Assembly: GCA_045345765.1 (NCBI GenBank)
Contig: CP148265.1
Location: 2,294,001 to 2,358,000 of the forward strand
Reading direction: 5' to 3'
DNA: 64,000 nt
Source of the DNA: JAOARY01 sp045345765
Lineage (GTDB): Bacteria; Bacillota; Clostridia; Peptostreptococcales; Peptostreptococcaceae
The notes under the pieces are model-generated. The model had not been told where the DNA came from, did not search any database, and saw only the letters and a program-made list of their open reading frames with translations. Positions 17,105 to 25,991 of the stretch are shown one piece after another; the first letter of the stretch is position 1, and each line of letters opens with the position of its first letter. A program made the translations under genes and the position numbers.

Positions 17105-18160
17105 TTATGGATGAGTATTTTCCATATTTGATTCATCAAAAGTTAGCATATTTTTATATGTGTGATTTGCTATTTCGATTATATTAAAGGCTATTGAAGC
17201 TCCTGAACCTTCACCTAGTTTCATATTTAGATTAAGTAGTGGAGATAAGTCTAATTTATCAAGTAACATTTTGGATGCTGGTTCATCTGACAAATGAGAG
17301 CTAATAACATATTCCTTTACAAGTGGGTTTAAATTATATGCAAGAATATAAGCTGCATATGAAATAAATCCATCCAAAACAACTATTTTTCTATTTTTAG
17401 CACAACCTAAAATAGCTCCAGCCATAGCGCCTATTTCAAATCCACCAAACTTAGATAAAATTTCAATAGAATCTTTATTAATAGGTGCATTTACTTTAAG
17501 AGAATCTTTAATAACATTTATTTTTCTATTAATTCCCTGATTATCAAGACCACAGCCCATTCCTGTAATATCTTCTGGCGAAAAATCATAAAAAGCACAC
17601 ATTATAGCTGTTGAAGGTGTTGTATTACAAATACCCATTTCACCAATACCTATAAGGTCATAATTTTCTAAACTGGCTTTATTCGCATATTTGATACCAA
17701 TTTCTAAGGATTTAATAGCTTCATCCTTGGTCATTGCTGGTCCAACTCTTAGATTAGAAGTACCTTTTCTTATTTTTTCATCAAAACTTCCTTTTATAAT
17801 TTCATCACAATCAATACCAACATCAATTGCCCAAACATCTGAATTTGTAAAGCTTGATATGGTTTTTACACCATTACCACCAGTTACAAAATTAGAAAAT
17901 TGTAATTTGGTTACATCTCTTTTGCAAGGTGACACATTTTCATAAAATACACCGTGGTCTGCACCAAAGCCCAAGATAAGTTTTTTATTTATATCTACAA
18001 ATTGTTTTTGAAATACACCGCTTAATTGAATTGCTATATCTTCTAATTTACCTAAACTATCTAATGGTTTGATTTGAAGATCCAATCTTTCTTTTGCTAA
18101 TTTTTTAAATTCTTCATTAAGTGGTTTAATATTTTTAATGCTGTCTTCTAATAATTTCAT
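17105..18160 (-). CDS. cobT: Nicotinate-nucleotide--dimethylbenzimidazole phosphoribosyltransferase
   Basis: 351 residues. CobT activates the lower-ligand base of cobalamin by transferring phosphoribose from nicotinate mononucleotide. Visible family motifs: LDSLGKLE near the start, GFGADHGV, GEMGICNTTPSTA, GCGLDNQGI, and LGEGSGASIAFNII near the end, with the C-terminal catalytic glutamate region. The frame extends to 18247, but ATG 18160 has AAGGGGATG upstream and gives the normal length. A cobalamin riboswitch with its own terminator lies directly upstream, so expression should fall when cobalamin is plentiful. No other cob genes are adjacent. Confidence 0.95.
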   Translation of the reverse strand: MKLLEDSIKNIKPLNEEFKKLAKERLDLQIKPLDSLGKLEDIAIQLSGVFQKQFVDINKKLILGFGADHGVFYENVSPCKRDVTKLQFSNFVTGGNGVKTISSFTNSDVWAIDVGIDCDEIIKGSFDEKIRKGTSNLRVGPAMTKDEAIKSLEIGIKYANKASLENYDLIGIGEMGICNTTPSTAIMCAFYDFSPEDITGMGCGLDNQGINRKINVIKDSLKVNAPINKDSIEILSKFGGFEIGAMAGAILGCAKNRKIVVLDGFISYAAYILAYNLNPLVKEYVISSHLSDEPASKMLLDKLDLSPLLNLNMKLGEGSGASIAFNIIEIANHTYKNMLTFDESNMENTHP

Positions 18161-18182
18161 ATAAACATCCCCTTTTTGATAA

Positions 18183-18233
18183 CAAAAAAATCCATATTCA
18201 AAAAAATACATAGTACTTTTAAGAATATGGATT
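18183..18233 (-). terminator. Riboswitch-controlled terminator before cobT
   Basis: On the minus strand AAATCCATATTC pairs with GAATATGGATTT followed by a T run. Placed between the cobalamin aptamer and cobT, it is the expected expression platform. Confidence 0.85.
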
Positions 18234-18253
18234 TTACCGTCATCCACATTTTT

Positions 18254-18423
18254 TAATCAAAGGCAGGTTTCCTGGCTTAGCTTCATAAAATATATAATCC
18301 TTCCCAGTAAATATACCAGTGGTTTATTTATATATTCTCAACAACACAGTGATGGGTTCGCAAAGGATTAGACCTTTTTCCCTATTATCTTTTATATAAA
18401 TTTATAAAAGCACCTTTAATTAA
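18254..18423 (-). promoter_or_regulatory. Cobalamin riboswitch
   Basis: Minus-strand RNA shows the opening AAAGGTGC, the internal CCACTG and TGGGAAGG segments, and the B12-box AAGCCAGGAAACCTGCC near its 3' end. P1 closes by TAATTAAAGG with CCTTTGATTA (one G-U). Order and spacing fit the AdoCbl riboswitch class; the downstream gene is a cobalamin biosynthesis gene. Confidence 0.95.
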
Positions 18424-18662
18424 TATTATTAGAATTATTATAGCATATTATTTAATAATTTTAATACTAAAATAAATAATAAATATTATTTATAATATTT
18501 ATTATTTATCAACTAAAAAAGTATAATATTTAGTAAATAATAAGAATATAAATAATTAAAGTATATAAGAATATATAAAAAAGCTTATAAAAATTTTAAA
18601 ATGAAAACAAAAGTGTTATAATTATAAAATAATGAAAATTAAAGAAGATAAAGAGGTGTATT

Positions 18663-19568
18663 ATGAAAATTATTGAAATAGAAAATGGGATTAAAATAGA
18701 GAATTTAGAGGATTTTGAGCCAAAACATATATTTGAATGTGGACAATGCTTTAGATGGAATAAGCAAGAAGACAAGTCTTATATAGGGGTTTATAATTCA
18801 AAGGTATTAAAGGTATACAAAAAAGATAATGATATTTATTTTATGAATACCAATAAAGAGGATTTTGAAAATATTTGGGCAGAGTATTTTGATTTGGATA
18901 CAGATTATAAAAAATTAAAAAATGATTTGGCAAACATGGATAAATATCTAAAGAAATCTGTTGAATTTGGATATGGTATGAGAATATTAAAACAAGATAT
19001 ATATGAAATGATGATTAGTTTTATAATATCAGCAAGAAACAGCATACCAAATATCAAAAAGACAGTAGAAAGAATCTGTGAGAAATACGGACAAAAAATT
19101 GAAGAATTTGAAGGCAAAACTTATTATGCATTTCCTAGTCCTAAGGATTTGGCAAGTATAACAGAAGAAGAATTAAAGGAGTGCAAGACTAGTTTTAGAA
19201 CAAAATATATAATAGATACATCTAAAAAAATAATTGAAGAAAATATCAAATTGCAAGAGTTAAAAAAATTAAATGATATTAAATTAGAAGAGCAATTAAG
19301 AGAGTTTGCTGGTATTGGACCAAAGGTATCAAATTGCATAATGTTATTTGCTTTTTACAGAAAGAACGCTTTTCCTGTTGATGTTTGGGTAAAAAGAGTA
19401 ATGGAAGAGTTTTATTTGGATGAAGATATGAGCCTTAATAAAATGAAAGATTATGGAGTTAAGTTATTTAATCCGTATGCAGGTTTTGCACAACAGTATT
19501 TATTTTATTATGCTAGAGAACTTGGCATAGGAAAGAAAAAAATAGATAAATCTAATAAAATACGCTAA
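18663..19568 (+). CDS. 8-oxoguanine DNA glycosylase (OGG family)
   Basis: 301 residues. It would excise 8-oxo-7,8-dihydroguanine from DNA and nick the strand as a bifunctional glycosylase. The N-terminal OGG domain carries FECGQCFRW. The helix-hairpin-helix/GPD part has FAGIGPKVSNC with the catalytic lysine (about K221), and FPVDVWVKRVM with the essential aspartate (about D240), matching the Lys and Asp pair of human OGG1. Start ATG follows AGAGGTG. Its presence in an anaerobe suggests occasional oxygen exposure. The gene stands 25 bases before cardiolipin synthase. Confidence 0.93.
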   Translation: MKIIEIENGIKIENLEDFEPKHIFECGQCFRWNKQEDKSYIGVYNSKVLKVYKKDNDIYFMNTNKEDFENIWAEYFDLDTDYKKLKNDLANMDKYLKKSVEFGYGMRILKQDIYEMMISFIISARNSIPNIKKTVERICEKYGQKIEEFEGKTYYAFPSPKDLASITEEELKECKTSFRTKYIIDTSKKIIEENIKLQELKKLNDIKLEEQLREFAGIGPKVSNCIMLFAFYRKNAFPVDVWVKRVMEEFYLDEDMSLNKMKDYGVKLFNPYAGFAQQYLFYYARELGIGKKKIDKSNKIR

Positions 19569-19593
19569 AATTATATTACATGGAGGGGATTTT

Positions 19594-21081
19594 ATGGAAT
19601 TATTAAAACATATTGTAATCATGGTTTTTGTACTGATAATTTTATCTACAATATTTGTTACAATAATAGTTCTTTTAGAAAATCGAGACCCTTCAAAGAC
19701 TTTGGTTTGGTTATTAGTATTAATATTATTTCCTGTAGTGGGATTTATATTCTATTTGTTTTTAGGGCAAAATGTTAAAAAACATAAAATTTTTAAGACT
19801 AAAAAGGCTTTTGATGAAATACGAAAGACCAATATGTTTAAATATTTAACTGAAATGGAGAATTTGATAGAAATTCAAAGAGATGCTATATTTAGTGATA
19901 TGATTTTCTCAAAACCAGAGATGAGGTGTAAAAGGAGGATTATAAAATTACTATTAAATACAGGAAAATCTCCATTTACAGCAAATAATAAGGTTGAAAT
20001 TTTGCAAAATGCTAATAAAAAATTTAAATACTTATTGAGTGATTTAAAACATGCAAAAGATCATATTCATATGGAATATTATATTTTTAAAGAAAGTCAA
20101 ATTGGTAACAAAATATCGGATATATTGATACAAAAAGCCAAAGAAGGCGTAAAAATAAGAATATTATACGATGATGTAGGAAGTTATAAGCATTGGTTTG
20201 ATAAAAAATTTATAAATAGATTAATAGAAAATGGTATAGAATTAGCTTCTTTTTTACCGTCTTATTTTCCGTTTTTGAATAGAAAATTAAATTATAGAAA
20301 TCATAGAAAAATAGTTATAATTGATGGAAAAATAGCATATACAGGTGGAATTAATATAGGGGATGAATATTTAGGCAAAAACAAAAAATTTGGATTCTGG
20401 AGAGATACGCATATGAAGATTGAAGGTGAATCAGTTTATATGCTTCAGATGGTATTTTTACTTGATTGGTATTTTACTACCAATAAAAAAGAATTTGATT
20501 TTAAGTATTTTCCCAAGATATCATTTAAAGGAGACTGTGTGATGCAAATAGCTTCAAGTGGGCCTGATTCAAATTGGGAAACAATTCATAAGGCGTTTTT
20601 TAGTGCTATTAATTTAGCAAAAAAAAGAGTATATATACAAACTCCTTATTTTATACCAGATGAATCAATTTTGATGGCTCTAAAAACAGCTGCACTTTGT
20701 GGAATTGATGTTAGAATAATATTTCCTGGGATTCCAGATCATAAAATAGTTTATTATGCATCTATGTCTTATTTTAAAGATGTATTAAAAGCTGGTGCAA
20801 AGGTGTATTTGTACCAAAAAGGTTTTATACATTCTAAGGTAATGATTGTTGATGATGAAGTTGCATCTGTTGGGACTGCAAATATGGATTTAAGAAGTTT
20901 TATGATAAATTTTGAGATAAATGGATTTATATATGATAAAAAAATTATAAAACAGTTAGAAAATGATTTTTTAAATGATTTAAAAGATAGCAAGATATTA
21001 GATTTAAAAAGATATGAACAAAGAAATCTAAAAGAAAAATTAGGAGAATCTTTTTCACGGTTATTTTCTCCAATATTATAA
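19594..21081 (+). CDS. cls: Cardiolipin synthase (phospholipase D family)
   Basis: 495 residues. Two N-terminal membrane helices with DPSKTLVWLLVLILFPVVGF between them, then two PLD domains, each with an HKD motif: NHRKIVIIDGK (about 235) and HSKVMIVDDE (about 413), the second followed by GTANMDLRSF. It joins two phosphatidylglycerol molecules into cardiolipin and glycerol at the cytoplasmic membrane. Length is standard. ATG is preceded by TGGAGGGG. Ends with the usual FSPIL tail. May be cotranscribed with the glycosylase upstream. Confidence 0.95.
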   Translation: MELLKHIVIMVFVLIILSTIFVTIIVLLENRDPSKTLVWLLVLILFPVVGFIFYLFLGQNVKKHKIFKTKKAFDEIRKTNMFKYLTEMENLIEIQRDAIFSDMIFSKPEMRCKRRIIKLLLNTGKSPFTANNKVEILQNANKKFKYLLSDLKHAKDHIHMEYYIFKESQIGNKISDILIQKAKEGVKIRILYDDVGSYKHWFDKKFINRLIENGIELASFLPSYFPFLNRKLNYRNHRKIVIIDGKIAYTGGINIGDEYLGKNKKFGFWRDTHMKIEGESVYMLQMVFLLDWYFTTNKKEFDFKYFPKISFKGDCVMQIASSGPDSNWETIHKAFFSAINLAKKRVYIQTPYFIPDESILMALKTAALCGIDVRIIFPGIPDHKIVYYASMSYFKDVLKAGAKVYLYQKGFIHSKVMIVDDEVASVGTANMDLRSFMINFEINGFIYDKKIIKQLENDFLNDLKDSKILDLKRYEQRNLKEKLGESFSRLFSPIL

Positions 21082-21095
21082 ATGTGAAAAGAAAG

Positions 21096-21183
21096 AACTG
21101 CTGTATTAAAGGTAAGATTTTAAAATATATTGTTTTAATTTATAATATATTTTAGAAAAAAACTTTGATATAGCAGTTTTTTG
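21096..21183 (+). terminator. Large-loop terminator after cardiolipin synthase
   Basis: AACTGCTGTATTAAAG (21096-21111) pairs over 16 positions (two G-U) with CTTTGATATAGCAGTT (21163-21178), followed by TTTTT; 51-base loop. Confidence 0.7.
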
Positions 21184-21205
21184 TTTTAGAAAAAAATTTA
21201 TTTTT

Positions 21206-21236
21206 TTAAAACTTTTTATAAACCTTGTGCGTCTAT
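21206..21236 (+). promoter_or_regulatory. ECF-type promoter of the sigma factor gene (autoregulation)
   Basis: AAAACTTTTT (-35 like) and CGTCTA (-10 like) match the sigma-V/sigma-W group pattern AAAC...CGTCTA. This is the expected autoregulated promoter just upstream of the sigma gene. Confidence 0.65.
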
Positions 21237-21257
21237 TTAGTGTAAGGAGGTTAAATT

Positions 21258-21752
21258 GTGCACAATAAAAAAGATGAAAATTATTTGATTGCAATCAAAT
21301 TTATAAGAGAAAACCAAGAATATTTATATAAATTAGCATATATATATGTTAAAAATGAACAAGATGCATTAGATGTAGTTCAAGATACTATATATAAGAT
21401 AATAACTAAGATAGATAAATTAAAAAATATAGAGTATCTAAAGACTTGGTCTTTAAAAATCTTAAAAAATACAGCTATAAATTTTTTAAGAAAGAATAAA
21501 AAAGAAATATTGATGGATTTAAATATTGAAAAATCATATGAAGAAGAGTTAGATATAAATATAGATTTGTATGATGTATTAAAGGAATTAAGTGATGAAG
21601 AACAAAGATTAATAGAACTTAGGTTTTTTAAGGATTTAAAAATAAATGAAGTATCAAAAGAAATGAATGTGAATTTAAATACAGTAAAAACAAGACTTTA
21701 TAAAACCCTAAAGAAAATGAAAGTATTGATTGAAGGGAGGAGTTTAAAATAA
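21258..21752 (+). CDS. ECF sigma factor, SigV-like
   Basis: 164 residues. Region 2 (LYKLAYIYVKNEQDALDVVQDTIYKI) binds core polymerase and the -10 element; region 4 (LIELRFFKDLKINEVSKEMNVNLNTVKTRLYKTLKKMK) binds the -35. Start GTG 21258 behind AAGGAGG. Its own promoter fits the ECF consensus and a second matching promoter lies at 32491. The downstream gene resembles RsiV, the anti-sigma factor that holds SigV until lysozyme binds it, so a cell-envelope-stress role is likely by analogy. Confidence 0.9.
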   Translation: MHNKKDENYLIAIKFIRENQEYLYKLAYIYVKNEQDALDVVQDTIYKIITKIDKLKNIEYLKTWSLKILKNTAINFLRKNKKEILMDLNIEKSYEEELDINIDLYDVLKELSDEEQRLIELRFFKDLKINEVSKEMNVNLNTVKTRLYKTLKKMKVLIEGRSLK

Positions 21753-22588
21753 ATAATATAAAAATACCAAATAATTTAAATTATATCGTTGAAGATACAA
21801 TAAATAAAGCGAGCGTAAAAAGGAGAGAAGAAAAAATGATAAAGAAAAAATATAAAAATATAATAGCAGCAAGTTTAATTTTTGTAACTATGTTTACTTG
21901 TGGAATTAATATGAATGAAGCGTTTGCAAATACAATAGATAAAATTCCTGTAATATCTAGTATAGCTAAAATACTTATATTTAAAGATTATGAGATTAAA
22001 GAGGATGTTATGGAAGGTAGTGTAAAGATTCCTAAGATTAAAGATTTGAAGGATAAAGAGTTACAAGAAAAAATCAATAATGAAATTGCAAAAAAAGTTG
22101 AAGGAAGAATTGAAGAGTCTAAACAAAGAGCAGAGGAATACAAAGAGGCTTATTTGGAAACTGGAGGAACATTAGAAAATTATAGACCTATACAAGTTGA
22201 GGTCAATTATGAACTTAAATTAGCAAATGAAGATATTCTTTCATTTATGGTTTATGAATTTGAATCTCTAGGTAGTGCTTATACTAAGACTTATTTTTAT
22301 AATATAGATACAAATACATCTAAGGAACTTAGTTTAGAGGATTTAATGGGAGATAATTATATAGAATTAGCAAATGAAAAAATAAAAACTTATATAGATA
22401 AGCAAATAAAATCAGGTGAAACAGGATATTTTACTGGAGAAGGTGGATTTAAGTCTATAAAGGAAAATCAAAAGTTTTATATAAATGAAAATAAAGAAAT
22501 AGTAGTTGTATTTGATAAATATGAAATAGCTTGTGGAGCTATGGGACAACAAGCTATTGTTGTTGGAACTATAGATGAAAAAAAATAA
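21749..22588 (+). CDS. RsiV-like anti-sigma factor (DUF3298) with possible AUA start
   Basis: From ATG 21836 the product has 250 residues: a membrane helix (NIIAASLIFVTMFTCGI) and an outer part with DUF4163/DUF3298 features ending in the GAMGQQAIVVG block. RsiV proteins carry about 30-40 cytosolic residues that bind the sigma factor before this helix. Such residues are encoded in the same open frame upstream (NNIKIPNNLNYIVEDTINKA...), preceded by GGGAGGAG, but the codon at the right place (21749) is ATA and overlaps the sigma stop as ATAA. AAGGAGAG also precedes ATG 21836. I give the longer extent; the true start is open. Confidence 0.7.
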   Translation: MNNIKIPNNLNYIVEDTINKASVKRREEKMIKKKYKNIIAASLIFVTMFTCGINMNEAFANTIDKIPVISSIAKILIFKDYEIKEDVMEGSVKIPKIKDLKDKELQEKINNEIAKKVEGRIEESKQRAEEYKEAYLETGGTLENYRPIQVEVNYELKLANEDILSFMVYEFESLGSAYTKTYFYNIDTNTSKELSLEDLMGDNYIELANEKIKTYIDKQIKSGETGYFTGEGGFKSIKENQKFYINENKEIVVVFDKYEIACGAMGQQAIVVGTIDEKK

Positions 22589-22669
22589 AAAATTAAGATT
22601 TATAATTAAAAATAAGTTATAATATAGTTATAAAAATTTATAAATCGTGATATTAAAAAATTTTAAATG

Positions 22670-22718
22670 GGGCTGTCATATTAAGAAATTTATATATAAT
22701 ATGACAGCTTTGTTTTGT
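22670..22718 (+). terminator. Terminator-like repeat (family member 2)
   Basis: GCTGTCATATTA (22672-22683) pairs with TAATATGACAGC (22697-22708), followed by TTTGTTTTG. The left arm resembles those at 16691 and 39686. Confidence 0.85.
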
Positions 22719-22872
22719 ATAAAAAATAAAAAATTTTACAATTTCAATATATTCTTATTATTGATACATTTAAATAAATATACAAATTGTAAATAATAGC
22801 TGTTGTTTTAATTGGTATAAGACTATAAAATTAAATAGGTTTTTAGAATAAATAGAAATTGGAGATGGCAAT

Positions 22873-23892
22873 ATGATAAAAAATAAACTAAATTATGAAC
22901 TAAAAATTAAAAAGAAAAACATAATAGCATTGAGTATTGTATTTGTAATGATATTTGTAAATTTTTCTTTTGCATTGGGAAATAGAAGAGTGATTGGAAA
23001 TGTAAAAGGAAGTAAAAATATAATGAGTTTAACCTTTGATGACTGGGGTGAAATTAAGGATGTCAAACCTATATTAGATACATTATATTTATATGATGTA
23101 AAAGCGACTTTTTTTATAAATGGGAAATCAATTGATAAAAACCCAGAGCTTCTAACTATGCTTTGTAATTCAGGTCACGAGATTGCAAATCATACATATT
23201 CGCATTATGAACTTACTAAAATTTCCGATGAAAGAATAAAAAATGAAATTTTGAATTTGGAAAAGAAATATAAAGATTATACATCTAAAGATTTGGTTAA
23301 ATTTTTAAGACCTCCTTATGGGGCACATAATAAAAGAGTTGATAAAATAGCTTTGGATTTGGGGTATGAAAATGTAGTATTATGGTCTATTGATACTAAT
23401 GATTGGAGAAAAAAAACTGCTAAAGAAATAAGCAATCATGTTATAAATAAAACTCATCCAGGTGGAATAGTTTTGATGCATATATTAGAAAATCTTAATA
23501 CTAAAGATGCGTTAAAAGATATGATTGAAGGGATTTATGATAAAAATTATAGACTTGAAAACATAACAAATTTAATAAATCAAAATATAAGGCGAGATGA
23601 TAGTAAAATATCTAATTTAGAATTTTTTAATAATATGCTTTATTTTAAAGAAGGATATTATTCAAAAACATCAAATGAAGTGTATGATAGACTAAATAAT
23701 TATGATTTAGATTTAAAATCTTATAATAAATATGGTTTTGTCAAAATTACAAATGAAGATGTATTAAGATATTTAAATATTTTTTATCCAGATAGAGATT
23801 TTTCTTATTTTGAAAATATTTTTGCGCAGTCAATGAATTTAAAATTTGATAGAGGTAATTATGATATATTAATAGAGAGTTTAAAAAAATAA
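22873..23892 (+). CDS. Exported polysaccharide deacetylase (NodB domain)
   Basis: 339 residues with an N-terminal membrane anchor or signal (IIALSIVFVMIFVNFSFA). The NodB domain shows all motifs: SLTFDDWG, the metal site HTYSH, RPPYGAHN, WSIDTNDW, and VLMHI. It would deacetylate N-acetylated wall or surface polysaccharide such as peptidoglycan outside the membrane. About 110 residues after the domain (from NIRRDDSKI) are not recognised and may be a substrate-binding part. ATG follows TTGGAGATGG. It comes right after the RsiV-like gene, but a terminator separates them. Confidence 0.9.
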   Translation: MIKNKLNYELKIKKKNIIALSIVFVMIFVNFSFALGNRRVIGNVKGSKNIMSLTFDDWGEIKDVKPILDTLYLYDVKATFFINGKSIDKNPELLTMLCNSGHEIANHTYSHYELTKISDERIKNEILNLEKKYKDYTSKDLVKFLRPPYGAHNKRVDKIALDLGYENVVLWSIDTNDWRKKTAKEISNHVINKTHPGGIVLMHILENLNTKDALKDMIEGIYDKNYRLENITNLINQNIRRDDSKISNLEFFNNMLYFKEGYYSKTSNEVYDRLNNYDLDLKSYNKYGFVKITNEDVLRYLNIFYPDRDFSYFENIFAQSMNLKFDRGNYDILIESLKK

Positions 23893-23973
23893 TAAGAAAC
23901 AAATGTGATTTATAATTAAAATAATATATAATAAAGGTGTTGGAATAAAAAATTTAATAAAATGGAGATATTT

Positions 23974-25335
23974 ATGGAAATAAAAAAAATTAAATTAAAA
24001 AAGAGTTTTTTAAAGAATCTATTTTTGATATCAATTCCTATAATAATACAAAATTTTATAACATCTAGTTTGAATATGGTTGATACTATTATGATAGGTA
24101 ATTTGGGTGAGACTCAAATTGCATCAGTTGGTTTGGCGAATCAAATATTCTTTTTTGTAATGTTATTAGGATTTGGAATCAATAGTGGGGGATCTATTTT
24201 TATGTCCCAATTTTATGGGAAAAAAAATTATAAGGGAATAAAATCTACTATGGGAATTTGTTTTTCTTTAGGGGCAATAATTGGTTTTATATTCTTTATA
24301 GTAGCGGTGTTTTTTCCAACGCAGCTTATGAGAATATTTATTAAAGATGAATCTGTAATTAAATTGGGAAGTTCTTATCTTAGGATAGTTGGTTTTAGCT
24401 ATCCAATAACAATGCTTTCATTTACTATGGAGTCTGCATGTAGAAGTATTGGCAAAACTAAATTACCGATGGTTGTAAGTATAATTTCTTTAGGTGCGAA
24501 TACTGTGCTTAACTATCTTTTGATTTTTGGTAATTTTAACTTTCCGCAACTTGGAGTTGATGGAGCGGCATATGCAACTTTAATATCTAGGATAATTCAA
24601 CTAATTGTTATGTACTTTGGTATAAGATTTATGAATTTTGATATCAAATTTAGTTTTGAAGAACTTAGATTTGATAATAATCTTCTAAAAAGGTATATAA
24701 AAATTTCATTACCTGTAATATTTAATGAAGGTATGTGGGCTCTTGGAACAATTGGATATATGGTGATTTATGGTTATATAGGCAAGGAGGCTGTTGCTTC
24801 AATACAAATAGCCATGACAATTCAAAATCTATTTTCAGTTATAATGTTTGGACTTGGACATGGTTCTGCTATTATAATCGGTAATAAAATTGGAGAAAAT
24901 GAATTAGAGGAAGCTTATGAAGAAGCTGTTTCGATATCTATATTAACACCTATTATGGGTATATTAATAGGGAGTTTGATATATTTATGTAATCCTTTAA
25001 TACTTTATTTTTTTAATATATCAAATGAAGTATTAAATGATATAAAGAGTTTGCTTATAATAATAATAATGTTTTTACCAATTAAGTTTTTTAATATCAA
25101 TATGATAATAGGAGTTTGTAGAAGTGGAGGGGACACTAAGTTTGGACTTTTAATAGATTTGCTTGGTGTTTGGATTGTTGCCATTCCTCTTGGGATATTT
25201 GGAGGAATAGTATTAAAATTAGGCGTTATAAAAACTTTTTTCTTAATATCTTTAGAAGAAGCTCCGAAAGTTATATTAGCATACAAAAGACTTATTTCTA
25301 AAAAATGGTTAAAAAATATAACAAATGATTTATAA
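23974..25335 (+). CDS. MATE family efflux transporter
   Basis: 453 residues, about 12 membrane helices in two related halves: NFITSSLNMVDTIMIGNLGE and GEGMWALGTIGYMVIYGYIGKEAVA-type segments mark the family. It would export cationic compounds in exchange for Na+ or H+. Two in-frame ATGs exist; 23974 is preferred because GGAG at 23965-23968 sits seven bases before it, whereas 23962 has no site. Substrate cannot be told. A short HTH-like gene follows 11 bases later. Confidence 0.92.
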   Translation: MEIKKIKLKKSFLKNLFLISIPIIIQNFITSSLNMVDTIMIGNLGETQIASVGLANQIFFFVMLLGFGINSGGSIFMSQFYGKKNYKGIKSTMGICFSLGAIIGFIFFIVAVFFPTQLMRIFIKDESVIKLGSSYLRIVGFSYPITMLSFTMESACRSIGKTKLPMVVSIISLGANTVLNYLLIFGNFNFPQLGVDGAAYATLISRIIQLIVMYFGIRFMNFDIKFSFEELRFDNNLLKRYIKISLPVIFNEGMWALGTIGYMVIYGYIGKEAVASIQIAMTIQNLFSVIMFGLGHGSAIIIGNKIGENELEEAYEEAVSISILTPIMGILIGSLIYLCNPLILYFFNISNEVLNDIKSLLIIIIMFLPIKFFNINMIIGVCRSGGDTKFGLLIDLLGVWIVAIPLGIFGGIVLKLGVIKTFFLISLEEAPKVILAYKRLISKKWLKNITNDL

Positions 25336-25346
25336 AGGGTGATATT

Positions 25347-25520
25347 ATGAGTATTGAAAATGATTATTTTTATATGGAAGAATTAAGTAAGGAAGAATAT
25401 GATCAGATAATAGAATATAAATCTATGGGTATGACTGTAGAAGAAATAGCTAAAGCAACTGGGTTTGATATAGAGACGATAAGTAATTTACTATGTGCGC
25501 TTGGGGCTAGATTCTTTTAA
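25347..25520 (+). CDS. Small HTH-like protein, 57 aa
   Basis: Reads MSIENDYFYMEELSKEEYD at its start and contains a helix-turn-helix-like stretch (MTVEEIAKATGFDIETISNLL) similar to the DNA-recognition segments of small regulators. Start ATG 25347 has AAAGGGTGAT upstream. Too short for standard gene callers to trust, but the site and the conserved-looking HTH support it. It may regulate the MATE gene in front of it; that is inference only. Confidence 0.6.
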   Translation: MSIENDYFYMEELSKEEYDQIIEYKSMGMTVEEIAKATGFDIETISNLLCALGARFF

Positions 25521-25556
25521 TAAAATTAATTTCTAAAATTGAAAGGGGAGATAAAT

Positions 25557-25883
25557 TTGCAAAAGAATTTTATATTATCTTTGGTATTTGCAATAATAGT
25601 TGCGATATTTGCGATTCAAAATTCAAATAATATAAATGTAAATTTTTTAACTTTTACATTTACAACATCACAAGCAGTAATAATATTTATATCAGCATTG
25701 TTAGGTGGAATTATAGCGAGTTTATTTGGTATTATTAGAGAGTTTAAATTAAAGAGATTAAATAAGGAACTCAATAAAAAACTTACGGAATTAGAAAATA
25801 ATTTAAAAGAAAAAGAAGAAGAATTAAGTAAAAATGAAGAACTGAAAAAAGAAAAAGAACTGAGTTTAGAAAAAGAAGAATAA
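25557..25883 (+). CDS. LapA-domain (DUF1049) membrane protein
   Basis: 108 residues: two N-terminal helices with the DUF1049 pattern (AIIVAIFAIQNSNNINVNFLTF ... ISALLGGIIASLFG) and a strongly charged coiled-coil tail rich in Lys and Glu. Start TTG 25557 is chosen from AAAGGGGAG; an in-frame TTG at 25539 lies before the site. LapA-type proteins in Gram-negatives assist lipopolysaccharide assembly; the role in Firmicutes is not established. Followed by a strong bidirectional terminator. Confidence 0.85.
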   Translation: MQKNFILSLVFAIIVAIFAIQNSNNINVNFLTFTFTTSQAVIIFISALLGGIIASLFGIIREFKLKRLNKELNKKLTELENNLKEKEEELSKNEELKKEKELSLEKEE

Positions 25884-25941
25884 AATTTATAAATAAATTA
25901 GATGTATTTTTTATAAATTTTATTTTGTTCTAGATTTTAAT

Positions 25942-25975
25942 AAAAAAAGCGATGAAATTATCATCGCTTTTTTGT
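25942..25975. terminator. Bidirectional terminator between convergent genes
   Basis: AAAAAAGCGATGA and TCATCGCTTTTTT flank a short AATTA loop, with A and T runs outside, so it can serve both the LapA-domain gene and the alcohol dehydrogenase gene on the opposite strand. Confidence 0.95.
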
Positions 25976-25991
25976 TATATCAATTTATTAT

